Origin: CAYRJD01 sp965247395
GTDB taxonomy: Bacteria > Actinomycetota > Acidimicrobiia > Acidimicrobiales > Poriferisodalaceae
Direction: 5' to 3'
Length of the DNA: 64,000 bases
Assembly: GCA_965247395.1 (NCBI GenBank)
Contig: OZ252012.1
Span: 1,674,001-1,738,000 of the forward strand
Every line of letters begins with the position of its first letter. Position 1 is the first letter of the stretch. Both the position numbers and the translations under genes were made by a program. Under the pieces are notes generated by a model that was not told the DNA's origin, ran no database searches, and worked only from the letters and a program-made list of their open reading frames with translations. Positions 42,187 through 51,491 of this stretch are shown here, piece by piece.

Positions 42187-44876
42187 AGGGCTGTTTAGCT
42201 GGTGTCAGAGTCATTGACTTCACAGACGACTCGGGGCGCTTCGCTACAAAACTGCTAACAGAAATGGGCGCTGACGTTTTGCGCGTTAGCGGAGAAGGTT
42301 CACCCGGCCAACCGTTGCGCGATCCGCTAGCGAACGCGGCAGGCGGAGTGCTCGACTGGTGGTATGACGGCGGCAAGCGCCGATACGTGATTGATTTCGG
42401 CCGCCCTGAAGCGGCCGGCTCCAACGAGGCTGGCTCTGGCGTTGCTGGCCCTGCCGCAGTGAATTCTGACGAGGCTGGCGTTGGCGCGACTAATTCTGCC
42501 GCGGCGAATTCTGGCGCTGACGAAAGTACAGAGCGCGACGTATACGCATACCGCCAGCTAGCGCAAAGTGCGGACGTGATAATCGAAACGCAACGACCAG
42601 GCCGCTTGGCAGAACTGGGCATTGACTTTGCAGATCTGGTTGCCGCTAATCCGCGGCTAGTGCAGATTTCGATCACGCCGTTTGGTCGCACTGGTCCGCG
42701 CAGCGACTGGGTTAGTTCCGATCTTGTGTCAGCGGCGATGGGCGGATTTCTGTCGCTAACCGGCACACCCAATCGTCCGCTCAACGTGTGGGGCTGGCAG
42801 ACCTACAACTACGCCGGCTACGTGGCTGCGACCAGTGCCTTATCCGGGCTGCTGGCTGCTCGCCGAACCGGCAAGGGCGCTCATGTGGATATGTCGATTC
42901 ATGAGGTCATTTGCGGCTCGATCGAAAACATGATGATGCAGTACTTCTTTGACGACCACCTAGACATTCCGAAGGTTGCACCGCGGCAAGGCTCCCTTCA
43001 TTGGCTGAGGGCATACGACCTAACGGCGTGCGGAGAAGGCACCGTCATGATCACGCCCACGCCCGATCCGCAGCGATTGTTCGAGTGGATGATCGAGACC
43101 GGGTGTGAAGAGGTTCGTAAGTGGGTAGGGGTGGACACGGTCGACTTGCTGGACGAGATTGACGATGTGATGGATGCCATCCGCCGGTGGATAAAGCCAT
43201 TTGATCACCGCAAGCACTGGTGGGATGCCCAGAGCAGGCACGTTGCATTTGGGGCAGTGCTGGATATTGCCGATGTTTGTGAGAACCCGCAGTTTGCCTA
43301 TCGCGGGTTCATGGCGGAGATTGATGTGGCGGGCAGCGAAACCGACGGTGCTTCGTCTGGCCTGAAGATCCCCTGGCGACTCGTGCGCTGGGGCGATCAG
43401 GGCAACGCTGGGGTGCTACCTCCGCGCCCGCCTGCGACTGGCGATGAAGAGCTTGAGGAGGTCTTGGCGCACTGGCGAGCAATCGGCGATGCAGGTAGCA
43501 GCGCCAACAACGCAAGAAGCGCAAGCAGTGCAGGTAGCAGCGCTACCCCACCAAACACCGCCAGCGCTGCCGACCCCGGCGACGATTCCACCAATGCCGA
43601 CCCCGGCGACGATTCCACCAATGCCGACTCAACCGGCGATTCCACCGATGACCCCGCCGACAGGCGTCCGCTTGACGGCGTGCGCATAGCCGACTTCACC
43701 TGGGTTCTAGCCGGCCCGTCTGCCACCAAAATGCTGGGCGATCTGGGTGCAGACGTGATCCGCATTCAAAACGAAGAGCGCTCCACCGTCGTCAACTCGC
43801 CCGATCACCCCTATTACTTCACCTGGAACCGCTCAAAACGCAGCGCCACGCTCGACATGAAGCATCCGCGTGCACTGGAAGCGGCCCGCCGCCTGGTGGA
43901 GCAATGCGACGTGCTAATCGAAAACTTCAGCGCGGGCGTGCTCCAATCTTGGGGGCTGGACTGGGAGACAGTTCATAGTTGGAACCCACGTTTGGTCTAC
44001 GTGACCATGTCGGGCTGCGGTCACGACGGCCCCTGGAACCACGTCATCTCTTACGCCCCGACGGTGCACGCCGTGAGCGGTACTACTTATCTCACGAACT
44101 TCTCAGACAGATCAGACGTTGGTCCCGGCTTTTCGTTGAACGATCACCTGGCAGGGTTTGCCGGGGCGGTGAGCACCATTGCGGCCTTGGTGGGGCGTGA
44201 CCGCACCGGACAAGGGCAACTCGTCGATATGGCTCAACTCGAGGTCGGCGCTTACAACATCGCTCCGGCCATGATCCAGCAGTTAGCAGGCGTCAACAAA
44301 CCGGTGCCAGCGGGCAATGTCGACGGTATGGCGGGTCACGCTCCCAACGAGGTCTACCGCTGCGCGGATGACAATTTTGTGGCTATCACCGTTACCTGCG
44401 ACCAGCAATGGTCGGCCCTAGTGGAGAAGGTTTGCTGTGATAGCGAAACTGCTAGCAACGAAGCTGACCCCGCCGTGCTACGAAGCGCCGAGCTAGACAA
44501 CCCGGCAAGTCGTGCCGAAAACAAGACCCAAATAGACAAGGTGCTGGCGAGCTGGACAGCCGGTCGCACCGCGCTGCAAGCAGCCGAACAGTTACAGGCC
44601 GTTGGCGTTCCTGCCGGACCGATACAGGCCAGCATTGATTTGGTCAACGATGATCCGCAACATGCCTTTCGTAACTACTGGCAGCCGGTCGACCACGATG
44701 TATTTGGCCCGCGCACGGTTGACGCCTTCGCAGCACTGTGGAACGGACAACGTTGGTGGCCGCGCCATTTGTCGCCGGCATATTTGGGCGAGCACAACTT
44801 CGACGTTTGGACGGAGATAGCTGGCTACGAATTTGAAGAGGTCGCCGAACTAATCGGCGAAGGCTTGTTTAGTTAG
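42183..44876 (+). CDS. Tandem CaiB/BaiF family III CoA-transferase fusion (1)
   Basis: An 897-residue protein with two complete CaiB/BaiF (family III CoA-transferase) modules. The first starts at LAGVRVIDFTDDSGRFATKLLTEMGADVLRV, the second at LDGVRIADFTWVLAGPSATKMLGDLGADVIRI (about residue 500). These enzymes move CoA between acyl groups through an aspartyl-CoA intermediate. The linker (about residues 430-500) is Ser/Asn/Asp/Thr-rich with a 27-bp repeat coding ADPGDDSTN, and another Ala/Asn-rich insertion sits at about 77-118. GTG 42183 overlaps the upstream stop (GTGA). An equivalent protein is convergent at 44881-47361. Confidence 0.9.
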   Translation: MKGCLAGVRVIDFTDDSGRFATKLLTEMGADVLRVSGEGSPGQPLRDPLANAAGGVLDWWYDGGKRRYVIDFGRPEAAGSNEAGSGVAGPAAVNSDEAGVGATNSAAANSGADESTERDVYAYRQLAQSADVIIETQRPGRLAELGIDFADLVAANPRLVQISITPFGRTGPRSDWVSSDLVSAAMGGFLSLTGTPNRPLNVWGWQTYNYAGYVAATSALSGLLAARRTGKGAHVDMSIHEVICGSIENMMMQYFFDDHLDIPKVAPRQGSLHWLRAYDLTACGEGTVMITPTPDPQRLFEWMIETGCEEVRKWVGVDTVDLLDEIDDVMDAIRRWIKPFDHRKHWWDAQSRHVAFGAVLDIADVCENPQFAYRGFMAEIDVAGSETDGASSGLKIPWRLVRWGDQGNAGVLPPRPPATGDEELEEVLAHWRAIGDAGSSANNARSASSAGSSATPPNTASAADPGDDSTNADPGDDSTNADSTGDSTDDPADRRPLDGVRIADFTWVLAGPSATKMLGDLGADVIRIQNEERSTVVNSPDHPYYFTWNRSKRSATLDMKHPRALEAARRLVEQCDVLIENFSAGVLQSWGLDWETVHSWNPRLVYVTMSGCGHDGPWNHVISYAPTVHAVSGTTYLTNFSDRSDVGPGFSLNDHLAGFAGAVSTIAALVGRDRTGQGQLVDMAQLEVGAYNIAPAMIQQLAGVNKPVPAGNVDGMAGHAPNEVYRCADDNFVAITVTCDQQWSALVEKVCCDSETASNEADPAVLRSAELDNPASRAENKTQIDKVLASWTAGRTALQAAEQLQAVGVPAGPIQASIDLVNDDPQHAFRNYWQPVDHDVFGPRTVDAFAALWNGQRWWPRHLSPAYLGEHNFDVWTEIAGYEFEEVAELIGEGLFS

Positions 44877-44880
44877 CCAG

Positions 44881-47361
44881 CTAAGCAATAGCTCCGGCGA
44901 TCACTAGCTCGGCCACCTTGTCGCCGTCGTAGCCCAGAATGCCCTCCAGCACCTCGGTGTTGTGTTGTCCGAACATCGGTCCACCCCACTTAGGCGGGCC
45001 CTGCGTGCGTGAGAGCTTGTAGTTGCTGTTTTCCACCCACGTCATTTCGTGCTTGGGATGAGGCACCTGCACGAAGCGCTCCCGCGCCACCATCTGCGGG
45101 TCTTTCACTAGCGAGTCAGCGTCATTGACAACATGCGCGGGCACGCCCACCGCCTGCAGATCGTCTTGGGCTTCAAAATGCGTACGTGCTTGAGTCCATT
45201 CTGAAATGCGCTGGTCGATTTCGGCAGCCCGCTCATGCCGCTGCTCAACGGTCAAGCCGCTGAGATCATCCATTCCCACAACAGACGCCAGCGCTTCCCA
45301 CTGGGCTTGGGTTTCACAAGCCACCGCTATCCAGCGTTCTTCGCCGGTTGCGGGATAGACCGCATGCGGACACATGACTGGGTCTGCGTTGCCGTATCGC
45401 CCGGCCGTGCGACCGTTTATCTCCTCGTCCAACATGCAGGGTGACAACATGTGTAGAGCGCCTTCGAGTTGTGCGAAATCGATGTGGCAGCCCTTGCCCG
45501 TTTTGTCTCGTTGCTCCAAAGCAGCCAAGATGATTGGCACGCTCATGCGAGGCGAGGTGTAGTCGGTGTAGGCGGTGAATGGGCCTGCCGGAATGCGGTC
45601 GGGCCAGCCAGTTACGGGATAAAAGCCCGCTATGGCCGCTGCCATCGTGCCGAAGCCGGCATACAGACGCATCGGACCGCTCTGGCCCATCAAGCAACTT
45701 GAGAACATCACCAGCGACGGGTTCTCTTTCACCAAATCCTTGTAGCTGAGCCCCCACGCAACCATGGCCTTGGGCGAAAATGACTCAGTAAGCACGTCAG
45801 CCCAGCGCACCAAATCAAGCACCACCTCACGAGCTTCGGCCACGCTCAGGTCCAGGGTGAGTCCCAGCTTGCTGGCATTGAGAGAGTGATATTGCAGAGC
45901 GCCCTCTTGGTCGCCGTCTTCGCCGATAAACGGGTTGACGCCACGTAGCACCTCGATGCGAGTTTCGCTTTCGACCTTGACTACCTGAGCGCCATAGTCA
46001 GCCAGAGTGCGGGTGGTAGCTGGTCCGGCCACGGCCCACATGAAGTCAACGATCTTTATGTCGGCCAGCGGTAGTTCTGATGAGCCGTTTGCACTGGCCC
46101 CGCTTGCACTGGCCCCGCTTGCACTGTTGCTGCTACTCGCAGCTCCGGCATTGTTAGCGCCACCGCTTCCAGAAGCCACAGCAGCACTGCCTCCGGCACC
46201 CAATTCCGGCGCGGGAGCCAGATCGGCCAGAGTCGTTGCGTTGCCCTGAGCGTCAATGACTTTGGCCAACGCGCCGCAAAACCGCACAGTGTCTTTGCCA
46301 CGGCCGGGCACCTGCACCTGCTGCCAGTAGTCGCGCTCGGTCAGATGGTCAAGCGCCAGCACGTCAGCGGTGGTGGTAATCGGTGCGATCAGCAGCTGGT
46401 CGTCCAGCGCTCTTTGCAACAACTCGGCCTTGGTCTTGGTGAGAACAAAGCTCTGGAGGGATTTGATGGCACCGTCAAAGATGTCTATTGATTCGCGCCC
46501 CTCAAACACCGCCATGCCGTAGTCAACCCAGTCTCGGTCTCGTAGTTCCTCGGTGACAAACTCGTCCTCGGCCAGCCATTTCAGCAATCGCGTCGTATAG
46601 GGGGCGATCATCGAGCCAAACAAGAAGGCCACCGTCACATGGCCATCAGCGCACTCATATACCCAGGGAATTTTGAATTGGCCCAACTCCACCGCACCGG
46701 GCAGTCGCATCGGAGTGTCTGCCCCCACTAGCGCAGCCATCATCTGAAACTGCGTGCAATCCGCAAACGATTCGTTGGCCGACACGTCTATGTGCTGACC
46801 CATCCCCGAGCGTTGTTTTTCGTGTAACGCGATCAGCACTGCTCCGGCTGCGTCTGCCGAAGCATTGAGCCAGGTTTGTGGTTGGCCAATCCGCACCGGC
46901 GCGCGGTCGCGGTCGCCAGTCAGCCACATGGTGCCGCTAGCGGCTGCGATGGTGAGATCGGTTGCCGCCCAGTCGGCTTTGGGACCGGTTTGACCAAAGG
47001 CGCTGATAGAAGCGGTAACTAGGTGTGGATGTTGGCTGCGCAGTTTGTCAAGGTCTGCCGGGCTCAAATCAAAGGCGCCGCACTCAATCAGCACGTCGGC
47101 GTTTTCACATAGCTGGCTTAGCTGGTCGCCTAGCTGATCTAGGTCTGGCAGCGCTATTGAGTTTTTGCCGCGGTTGTATGCCAGAAACTCCAGCGATCGG
47201 TCTGGCCCGGGCTGGTCATCAATGTATGGGCCGCGATGCCGGGTGCGATGGCCGTCTGGTGGCTCCAACAGGGTTACCTGAGCGCCCAGTTGAGCCAGCA
47301 TCAGCCCAGCAAGGTGACCGCGGTCGTCGGTCAAGTCAAGAACACGGATCGAATCAAGCAT
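44881..47361 (-). CDS. Tandem CaiB/BaiF family III CoA-transferase fusion (2)
   Basis: An 826-residue two-module family III CoA-transferase, arranged convergently with the first. The N-terminal module starts LDSIRVLDLTDDRGHLAGLMLAQLGAQVTLLEPPDGH. The second begins LADIKIVDFMWAVAGPATTRTLADYGAQVVKVE (about residue 443). An Ala/Ser/Gly/Asn low-complexity linker with short repeats (about 390-435) joins them. Other landmarks are GKGCHIDFAQLEGALHMLSP and NREV-like segments of the family. Double-module proteins of this sort may be fused heterodimers. The pair in this region indicates degradation of an unusual acid via CoA thioesters. Confidence 0.9.
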   Translation of the reverse strand: MLDSIRVLDLTDDRGHLAGLMLAQLGAQVTLLEPPDGHRTRHRGPYIDDQPGPDRSLEFLAYNRGKNSIALPDLDQLGDQLSQLCENADVLIECGAFDLSPADLDKLRSQHPHLVTASISAFGQTGPKADWAATDLTIAAASGTMWLTGDRDRAPVRIGQPQTWLNASADAAGAVLIALHEKQRSGMGQHIDVSANESFADCTQFQMMAALVGADTPMRLPGAVELGQFKIPWVYECADGHVTVAFLFGSMIAPYTTRLLKWLAEDEFVTEELRDRDWVDYGMAVFEGRESIDIFDGAIKSLQSFVLTKTKAELLQRALDDQLLIAPITTTADVLALDHLTERDYWQQVQVPGRGKDTVRFCGALAKVIDAQGNATTLADLAPAPELGAGGSAAVASGSGGANNAGAASSSNSASGASASGASANGSSELPLADIKIVDFMWAVAGPATTRTLADYGAQVVKVESETRIEVLRGVNPFIGEDGDQEGALQYHSLNASKLGLTLDLSVAEAREVVLDLVRWADVLTESFSPKAMVAWGLSYKDLVKENPSLVMFSSCLMGQSGPMRLYAGFGTMAAAIAGFYPVTGWPDRIPAGPFTAYTDYTSPRMSVPIILAALEQRDKTGKGCHIDFAQLEGALHMLSPCMLDEEINGRTAGRYGNADPVMCPHAVYPATGEERWIAVACETQAQWEALASVVGMDDLSGLTVEQRHERAAEIDQRISEWTQARTHFEAQDDLQAVGVPAHVVNDADSLVKDPQMVARERFVQVPHPKHEMTWVENSNYKLSRTQGPPKWGGPMFGQHNTEVLEGILGYDGDKVAELVIAGAIA

Positions 47362-47630
47362 CTAGTTTTCTCCTAAGCGTGTAAGCCTGCCAGACAGCGA
47401 CCTGTAGTGCCAAGCCCCGGCACGCAGATCGACACCTTGCGTCTGGCAAACCTGCGCGAACCGTTGCAAACTGTCGCAAATCCGCAATTATTTGGTAAAT
47501 ATTGGGGCAAGAATCAAGCAAATCCGACATAAATCCACGGACAATCCAACAAATGGCCGCTAAACCCTGGTAAGAACTAGCCAGCGAAGGCAGGAACCAA
47601 GCTGGTTTCTACGAAAAAAAGGAGCCAAGC

Positions 47631-47921
47631 ATGGCAAGCAAAGCTGAACTGGTGGCACATGTCGCCAACAGCGTGGGCATTGGTAAGGCCGAGGCCGAAC
47701 GAGCGATAAATGCTGTGTTCGATTGCATTACGACCGAAGTCAAGGCTGACAGAAAAGTTTCGATACCTAGTTTTGGCACCTTCTCTCGTAGCGAAAGAGC
47801 CGCTCGCATGGGCCGCAACCCGCGAACAGGTGAGGCACTTCAGATCAAAGCCAGTCGTTCGGTCAAGTTTTCTGTCTCCAGCAACCTCAAGAAGGACCTT
47901 TCAGCCGGAATGATGATGTAG
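47631..47921 (+). CDS. hup: HU-type DNA-binding protein
   Basis: HU compacts DNA as a dimer and bends it non-specifically. The 96-residue protein shows the IHF/HU pattern: KAELVAHVANSVGIGKAEAERAINAVF, the VSIPSFGTFSRSERAARMGRNPRTGE signature arm, and a C-terminal Met-rich tail (GMMM). AAAGGAG seven bases upstream of ATG 47631 is a strong ribosome site. The actinobacterial Lys/Ala-rich C-terminal extension (HupB type) is absent. The 269 bp upstream have no gene and should contain its promoter; I see no motif to single out. Confidence 0.95.
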   Translation: MASKAELVAHVANSVGIGKAEAERAINAVFDCITTEVKADRKVSIPSFGTFSRSERAARMGRNPRTGEALQIKASRSVKFSVSSNLKKDLSAGMMM

Positions 47922-47922
47922 T

Positions 47923-47949
47923 CGCCTGGTCGGTGAGAGCCGACCGGCG
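47923..47949 (+). terminator. Hairpin after hup, possible terminator
   Basis: CGCC-T-GGTCGG (47923-47933) pairs with CCGACC-GGCG (47940-47949), with one bulged T and a 6-nt loop, starting two bases after the hup stop codon. Only TTCT follows, so termination may need Rho or be weak. Confidence 0.55.
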
Positions 47950-48014
47950 TTCTAACTCATAACCAGCCAGTGCAAGCGCATGGCTAGCTGATGCTCGCAG
48001 CTAGCCCGTTGCTG

Positions 48015-49277
48015 TCATTGCTGGCTGGTGTCTGGCTGGTGGCGTTTCAGGCCCACCATGCACAGCGCCGCTAGCAGCGCGAGCCCGGAAATAATCCAAT
48101 ACGTGCTGGCGTAGCTGTCGGTCCAATCAATCAGCACGCCGCTGATGGCTGGCCCGGCGATGGAGGCCGGTCCGTAAAACATCGTCATCGTTCCAAAGAC
48201 CGCGGAAAACGATCGATCCGAAACTCGGTCATTCACAAAGGCGGCCGTCAAAGCGGGGTAGGCGTAAGCGGCTGCGCCAAATAGCACCACCGACACCGCA
48301 ATCAACGTTGTGCTGCCGTACGGCACCGCTAAAGCGGTAGTTGCAGAGAGGACCATCACCAGCGACATCGTGCGAGCGCGACCCAAGCTGTCGCTGAGCC
48401 GCCCGAAAGCAATCGCTCCTACCAGCGAACCCAAGCCCATACCCGAGTAGAGCAAGGTTGCAAATTCGCGGCTAAGGCCGTGTTCTTTTTCCAGCGCAAG
48501 CCCGAGAAACTGCCCGAACGATGCGGCAATCCAGGCAAACGCCATGTATGCAACTACGGCACGTTTCCAGCCGGCAAAGCTGCGCAGCATCGCCAACCCA
48601 CCAGCGGATCTGAGGCGACTGGTGGGTTTGGTGCGAACCAACATCCATAACAACACCAGCAATAGCGCTGCACCAGACATTTCCCACAACCACACCGGGC
48701 GCCAGATGCCATCGTCATTGTTGGCGTTGCGCATCAGGGTGATAGCGATGGGAATAGCGATGAAACCCGCTCCCATCGTGGCGGTAAGCGTTCCCATCAC
48801 TGCACCACGACGCATGGCTGGCACGCCTTCGGTAACGATGATTGGCACGGTCAGCCAAATGCCAGCGCCACCTAGGCCGCCCAGTCCGGTGCCGATCAGC
48901 ACTGTGGTTGTGTCGCCAGCGACAGCTAGCACTAACAGGCCCGTAGCAACGATTCCGATGCCGATGCGAAGCAGCGTGAAGGGCTCAACGCGACCAGCCA
49001 GCAGAGTTACAAGCACCACCCCACAGAAATAAGCGCCAAGATTTACCGACCCAAGCGCGCCAGCCACTGTGCTGGAAATGCCGAGGTCGTTCGACATGGC
49101 GGGCAGCAAAACCGCCACCGTTGAGCGCCCAAAGGTGTGCGACACGATGCCCGACATCGACACCAACACGACACGCCCCCAGCGGATGTGGCCTGCGGCT
49201 TGACCTGTCGCAGTGCTCGTTGCAACAGCATCTGTTGCAGTAACGCCGAAGACCAGTGGTTCAATGGCCGGGGGCAA
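48015..49277 (-). CDS. MFS transporter, coupled to P450
   Basis: A 420-residue major facilitator with about 12 hydrophobic segments and the usual helix 2-3 loop motif (LAGRVEPFTLLRIG, here atypical). A second GRLSDSLGRARTMSL-type loop lies between helices 8 and 9, as in YbfB/MFS-1 relatives. The putative start, TTG 49277, overlaps the 3' end of the P450 gene by 17 bp, so the two are translationally coupled. It may take up the P450 substrate or export its product. Confidence 0.85.
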   Translation of the reverse strand: MPPAIEPLVFGVTATDAVATSTATGQAAGHIRWGRVVLVSMSGIVSHTFGRSTVAVLLPAMSNDLGISSTVAGALGSVNLGAYFCGVVLVTLLAGRVEPFTLLRIGIGIVATGLLVLAVAGDTTTVLIGTGLGGLGGAGIWLTVPIIVTEGVPAMRRGAVMGTLTATMGAGFIAIPIAITLMRNANNDDGIWRPVWLWEMSGAALLLVLLWMLVRTKPTSRLRSAGGLAMLRSFAGWKRAVVAYMAFAWIAASFGQFLGLALEKEHGLSREFATLLYSGMGLGSLVGAIAFGRLSDSLGRARTMSLVMVLSATTALAVPYGSTTLIAVSVVLFGAAAYAYPALTAAFVNDRVSDRSFSAVFGTMTMFYGPASIAGPAISGVLIDWTDSYASTYWIISGLALLAALCMVGLKRHQPDTSQQ

Positions 49278-50601
49278 ACTCCACCGGCAGTTCTTCGGGC
49301 CCCCAGATGCCCACGTTCAAAGGCTTCCACACGATCTCTCCGCCTAGCCGCAGATCCGGCATGCGCTGGGAGATCACCGTCAGCGCCTCGGTTAGCTCGG
49401 CCCGCGCCAGGAAAGCTCCGATGCAATAGTGAACACCCGAGCTGAAAGTCATGTGCGGCACAGTTGATTGACGCGTGATGTCAAAGCTCAGCGGCTCGGA
49501 ATATTCGTTGCTGTCATGGTTGGCGGAAGCGAAGCTCGGGAAAATCAGCGTCCCCTTCGGGAACATCACATCGCGATATTCAATGTCTTCGTACGCAAAC
49601 CTCGCCGTGCCGCGTATCGCACCCAAATGACGCATTACCTCTTCGGTGGCGCCCTTAGCCAGCTCAGGGTTTTTAGAGAGCAGCTCAAACTGGTCGGGAT
49701 GCTGCGCAAATAGTGCCACCGCACAAGCAAGCTGGTTACGGGTGGTGTCGGTGCCTGCCAGCAGCAAAGCGTTTGCCATCATCAGCAATTCTTCGGTGCT
49801 CAGCCGGTCGCCCTCGTCTTCCGCGGCGATCATGTCGTTCAGCAGATCGTCCTGCGGGTTCGCACGGTGTTCGTCCACCAGATTCCGCATGTAGGCGTCC
49901 ATCTCCTTGGAGGCGGCGATGATCAGCGGAGCGTCTTCGTTTATTTGACCGTTGAAAATTCGAAAGATGTCCACTGCCAGTCGACTGAACAGCTCCCAAT
50001 CTTCACGTGGCGCACCCAGCATTTCGCAGATGATGGGGATGGGGTAGGGCTCACACACCTCGTGTACAAATTCAGCGCTGCCGCGCTCGCAGATCGGGTC
50101 AAGCAGCTCGTTTATGACGGAGCGAATAAAAGGCCGCAACCGATCCGCCGACTTTGGCGTGAAGGCCGGGCTGACTAAACGTCGCAGCCGCATGTGGTCT
50201 TCACCCTCTGCGGTGAGGATGCTGACGCGGCGAGTCTGCGTCCACTCTGTCCACTCCGGATTATCGACGCCTTGGAGTTGAGACGCCATTCCGACGGCGC
50301 TGTGCCAACGCTGGTCGCGCAGCATTTTGGCTACGTCGGCGTGACGCAGTATCTGATAGCCGAAGGGCACACGTGCCAGCCACTCGCCATCGGCTACCAG
50401 CCTTATTTGCGCGTTGAGAGCGGCGCGGCGCGCGTCGTTTGGATCATTGCGGGTTGGATCATTGCGGGTTGGATCGCTGCGGTTTGATTTGCTGCCGTTG
50501 TCTGACCCGTCGTTAGCGGTGGTGTCGCTATCAGCAGCGGTGTCAATTTCAATTTCTGGGGAAATCTCCGCCAGATTTAGTTCCGAAACCAGGGTTGCCA
50601 T
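49261..50601 (-). CDS. Cytochrome P450
   Basis: A 446-residue soluble bacterial P450. The heme-thiolate signature is FSSGVHYCIGAFLAR, the I-helix oxygen-activation motif is LLAGTDTTRN and the K-helix ExxR is present as EEVMRHLG. Residues 20-55 form an Asp/Asn/Ser/Arg-rich N-terminal extension with a tandem PTRND repeat that is not part of the fold. Electron partners (ferredoxin, reductase) are not adjacent. It is divergent from the crotonase gene. The substrate is likely a terpenoid, steroid or fatty acid by analogy, but that is not shown. Confidence 0.93.
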   Translation of the reverse strand: MATLVSELNLAEISPEIEIDTAADSDTTANDGSDNGSKSNRSDPTRNDPTRNDPNDARRAALNAQIRLVADGEWLARVPFGYQILRHADVAKMLRDQRWHSAVGMASQLQGVDNPEWTEWTQTRRVSILTAEGEDHMRLRRLVSPAFTPKSADRLRPFIRSVINELLDPICERGSAEFVHEVCEPYPIPIICEMLGAPREDWELFSRLAVDIFRIFNGQINEDAPLIIAASKEMDAYMRNLVDEHRANPQDDLLNDMIAAEDEGDRLSTEELLMMANALLLAGTDTTRNQLACAVALFAQHPDQFELLSKNPELAKGATEEVMRHLGAIRGTARFAYEDIEYRDVMFPKGTLIFPSFASANHDSNEYSEPLSFDITRQSTVPHMTFSSGVHYCIGAFLARAELTEALTVISQRMPDLRLGGEIVWKPLNVGIWGPEELPVEFAPGH

Positions 50602-50747
50602 ATTCCAACGCTAATGGAACCAGATAAGCGGGATAATCGGTGGAGTTCTTGCTGCTGGACAAGACTGCTGGGCAGGCATCGCCGCCCAGGCTCTACGCTT
50701 CGCAAGTACTCAAGACACAATCCCGATAACTCACACAAGGAGTCACA

Positions 50748-51488
50748 ATGGCTGACGTAATGGCAGACAAAGACGCCGCAGTTTCCACGCAAGACAAAGG
50801 CGCTGTGCGAGTAATCACCGTTGATGACGGCAAGGCAAACGCCTTCTCTGTGCCAATGCTCGAAACACTCATCAGCGAAATAAAGGGCGCCGAAACAGAC
50901 CAAAACGTCGGTGCCGTGGTGATAGCGGGCAACCAAAAGGCGTTCTTTGCCGGGTTTGACTTGGGCGTGATCCAAAGCGGCGACCCTGCCAAGATCACCG
51001 AACTGACAACAGCGGGCGGAGAGTTTGTGCGCTGCGTCTATGGGGCGGGAGTGCCCGTGGTGGGCGCTTCGACCGGACACGCCGTGGCCGCAGGAGCGTT
51101 GCTGTTACTGGCCTGCGACCAGCGAGTGGGCGTGGATGGTCCGGTCAAGATCGGGTTAAACGAGGTCGCTATTGCTCTACAGCTGCCGGTGTGGGCGCTC
51201 ACAATCTCAGCCGAGCGCCTGTCTCGACGGCACTTGCAGCGCTGTGTGACTAATGCGCAGCTAGTTGACGGCCAGGGTGCTGTGGATGCAGGATTTTTGG
51301 ACGAGGTGGTAGCCGACAGTGACGATCGGGTGACGACGGTTGTGAACCGTGCCGTAGAAATAGCCGAACAGCTGGCGGAGACGCTTGACGCCAAGGCCTA
51401 CGCGGGAACGGTGAGATCGTTGCGCGGCGACGTGCTCAAAAAGATGGACGACTCAATCGCCGCCGAACGAGCTGCAGCAGGCCTGTAG
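50748..51488 (+). CDS. Enoyl-CoA hydratase/isomerase (crotonase) family protein
   Basis: A 246-residue crotonase-fold enzyme acting on acyl-CoA. The oxyanion-hole segments are AFFAGFDLG (about residues 64-72) and GHAVAAGALLLLACD (about 104-118). The standard catalytic glutamates of hydratases are not obvious at the usual places: one position reads NEVAIALQLP with Glu and the other ALTISAERL. The reaction could therefore be isomerisation, hydrolysis or hydration. AAGGAG six bases upstream supports ATG 50748. It converges with the biotin-dependent carboxylase gene, three bases apart. Confidence 0.88.
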   Translation: MADVMADKDAAVSTQDKGAVRVITVDDGKANAFSVPMLETLISEIKGAETDQNVGAVVIAGNQKAFFAGFDLGVIQSGDPAKITELTTAGGEFVRCVYGAGVPVVGASTGHAVAAGALLLLACDQRVGVDGPVKIGLNEVAIALQLPVWALTISAERLSRRHLQRCVTNAQLVDGQGAVDAGFLDEVVADSDDRVTTVVNRAVEIAEQLAETLDAKAYAGTVRSLRGDVLKKMDDSIAAERAAAGL

Positions 51489-51491
51489 TTG

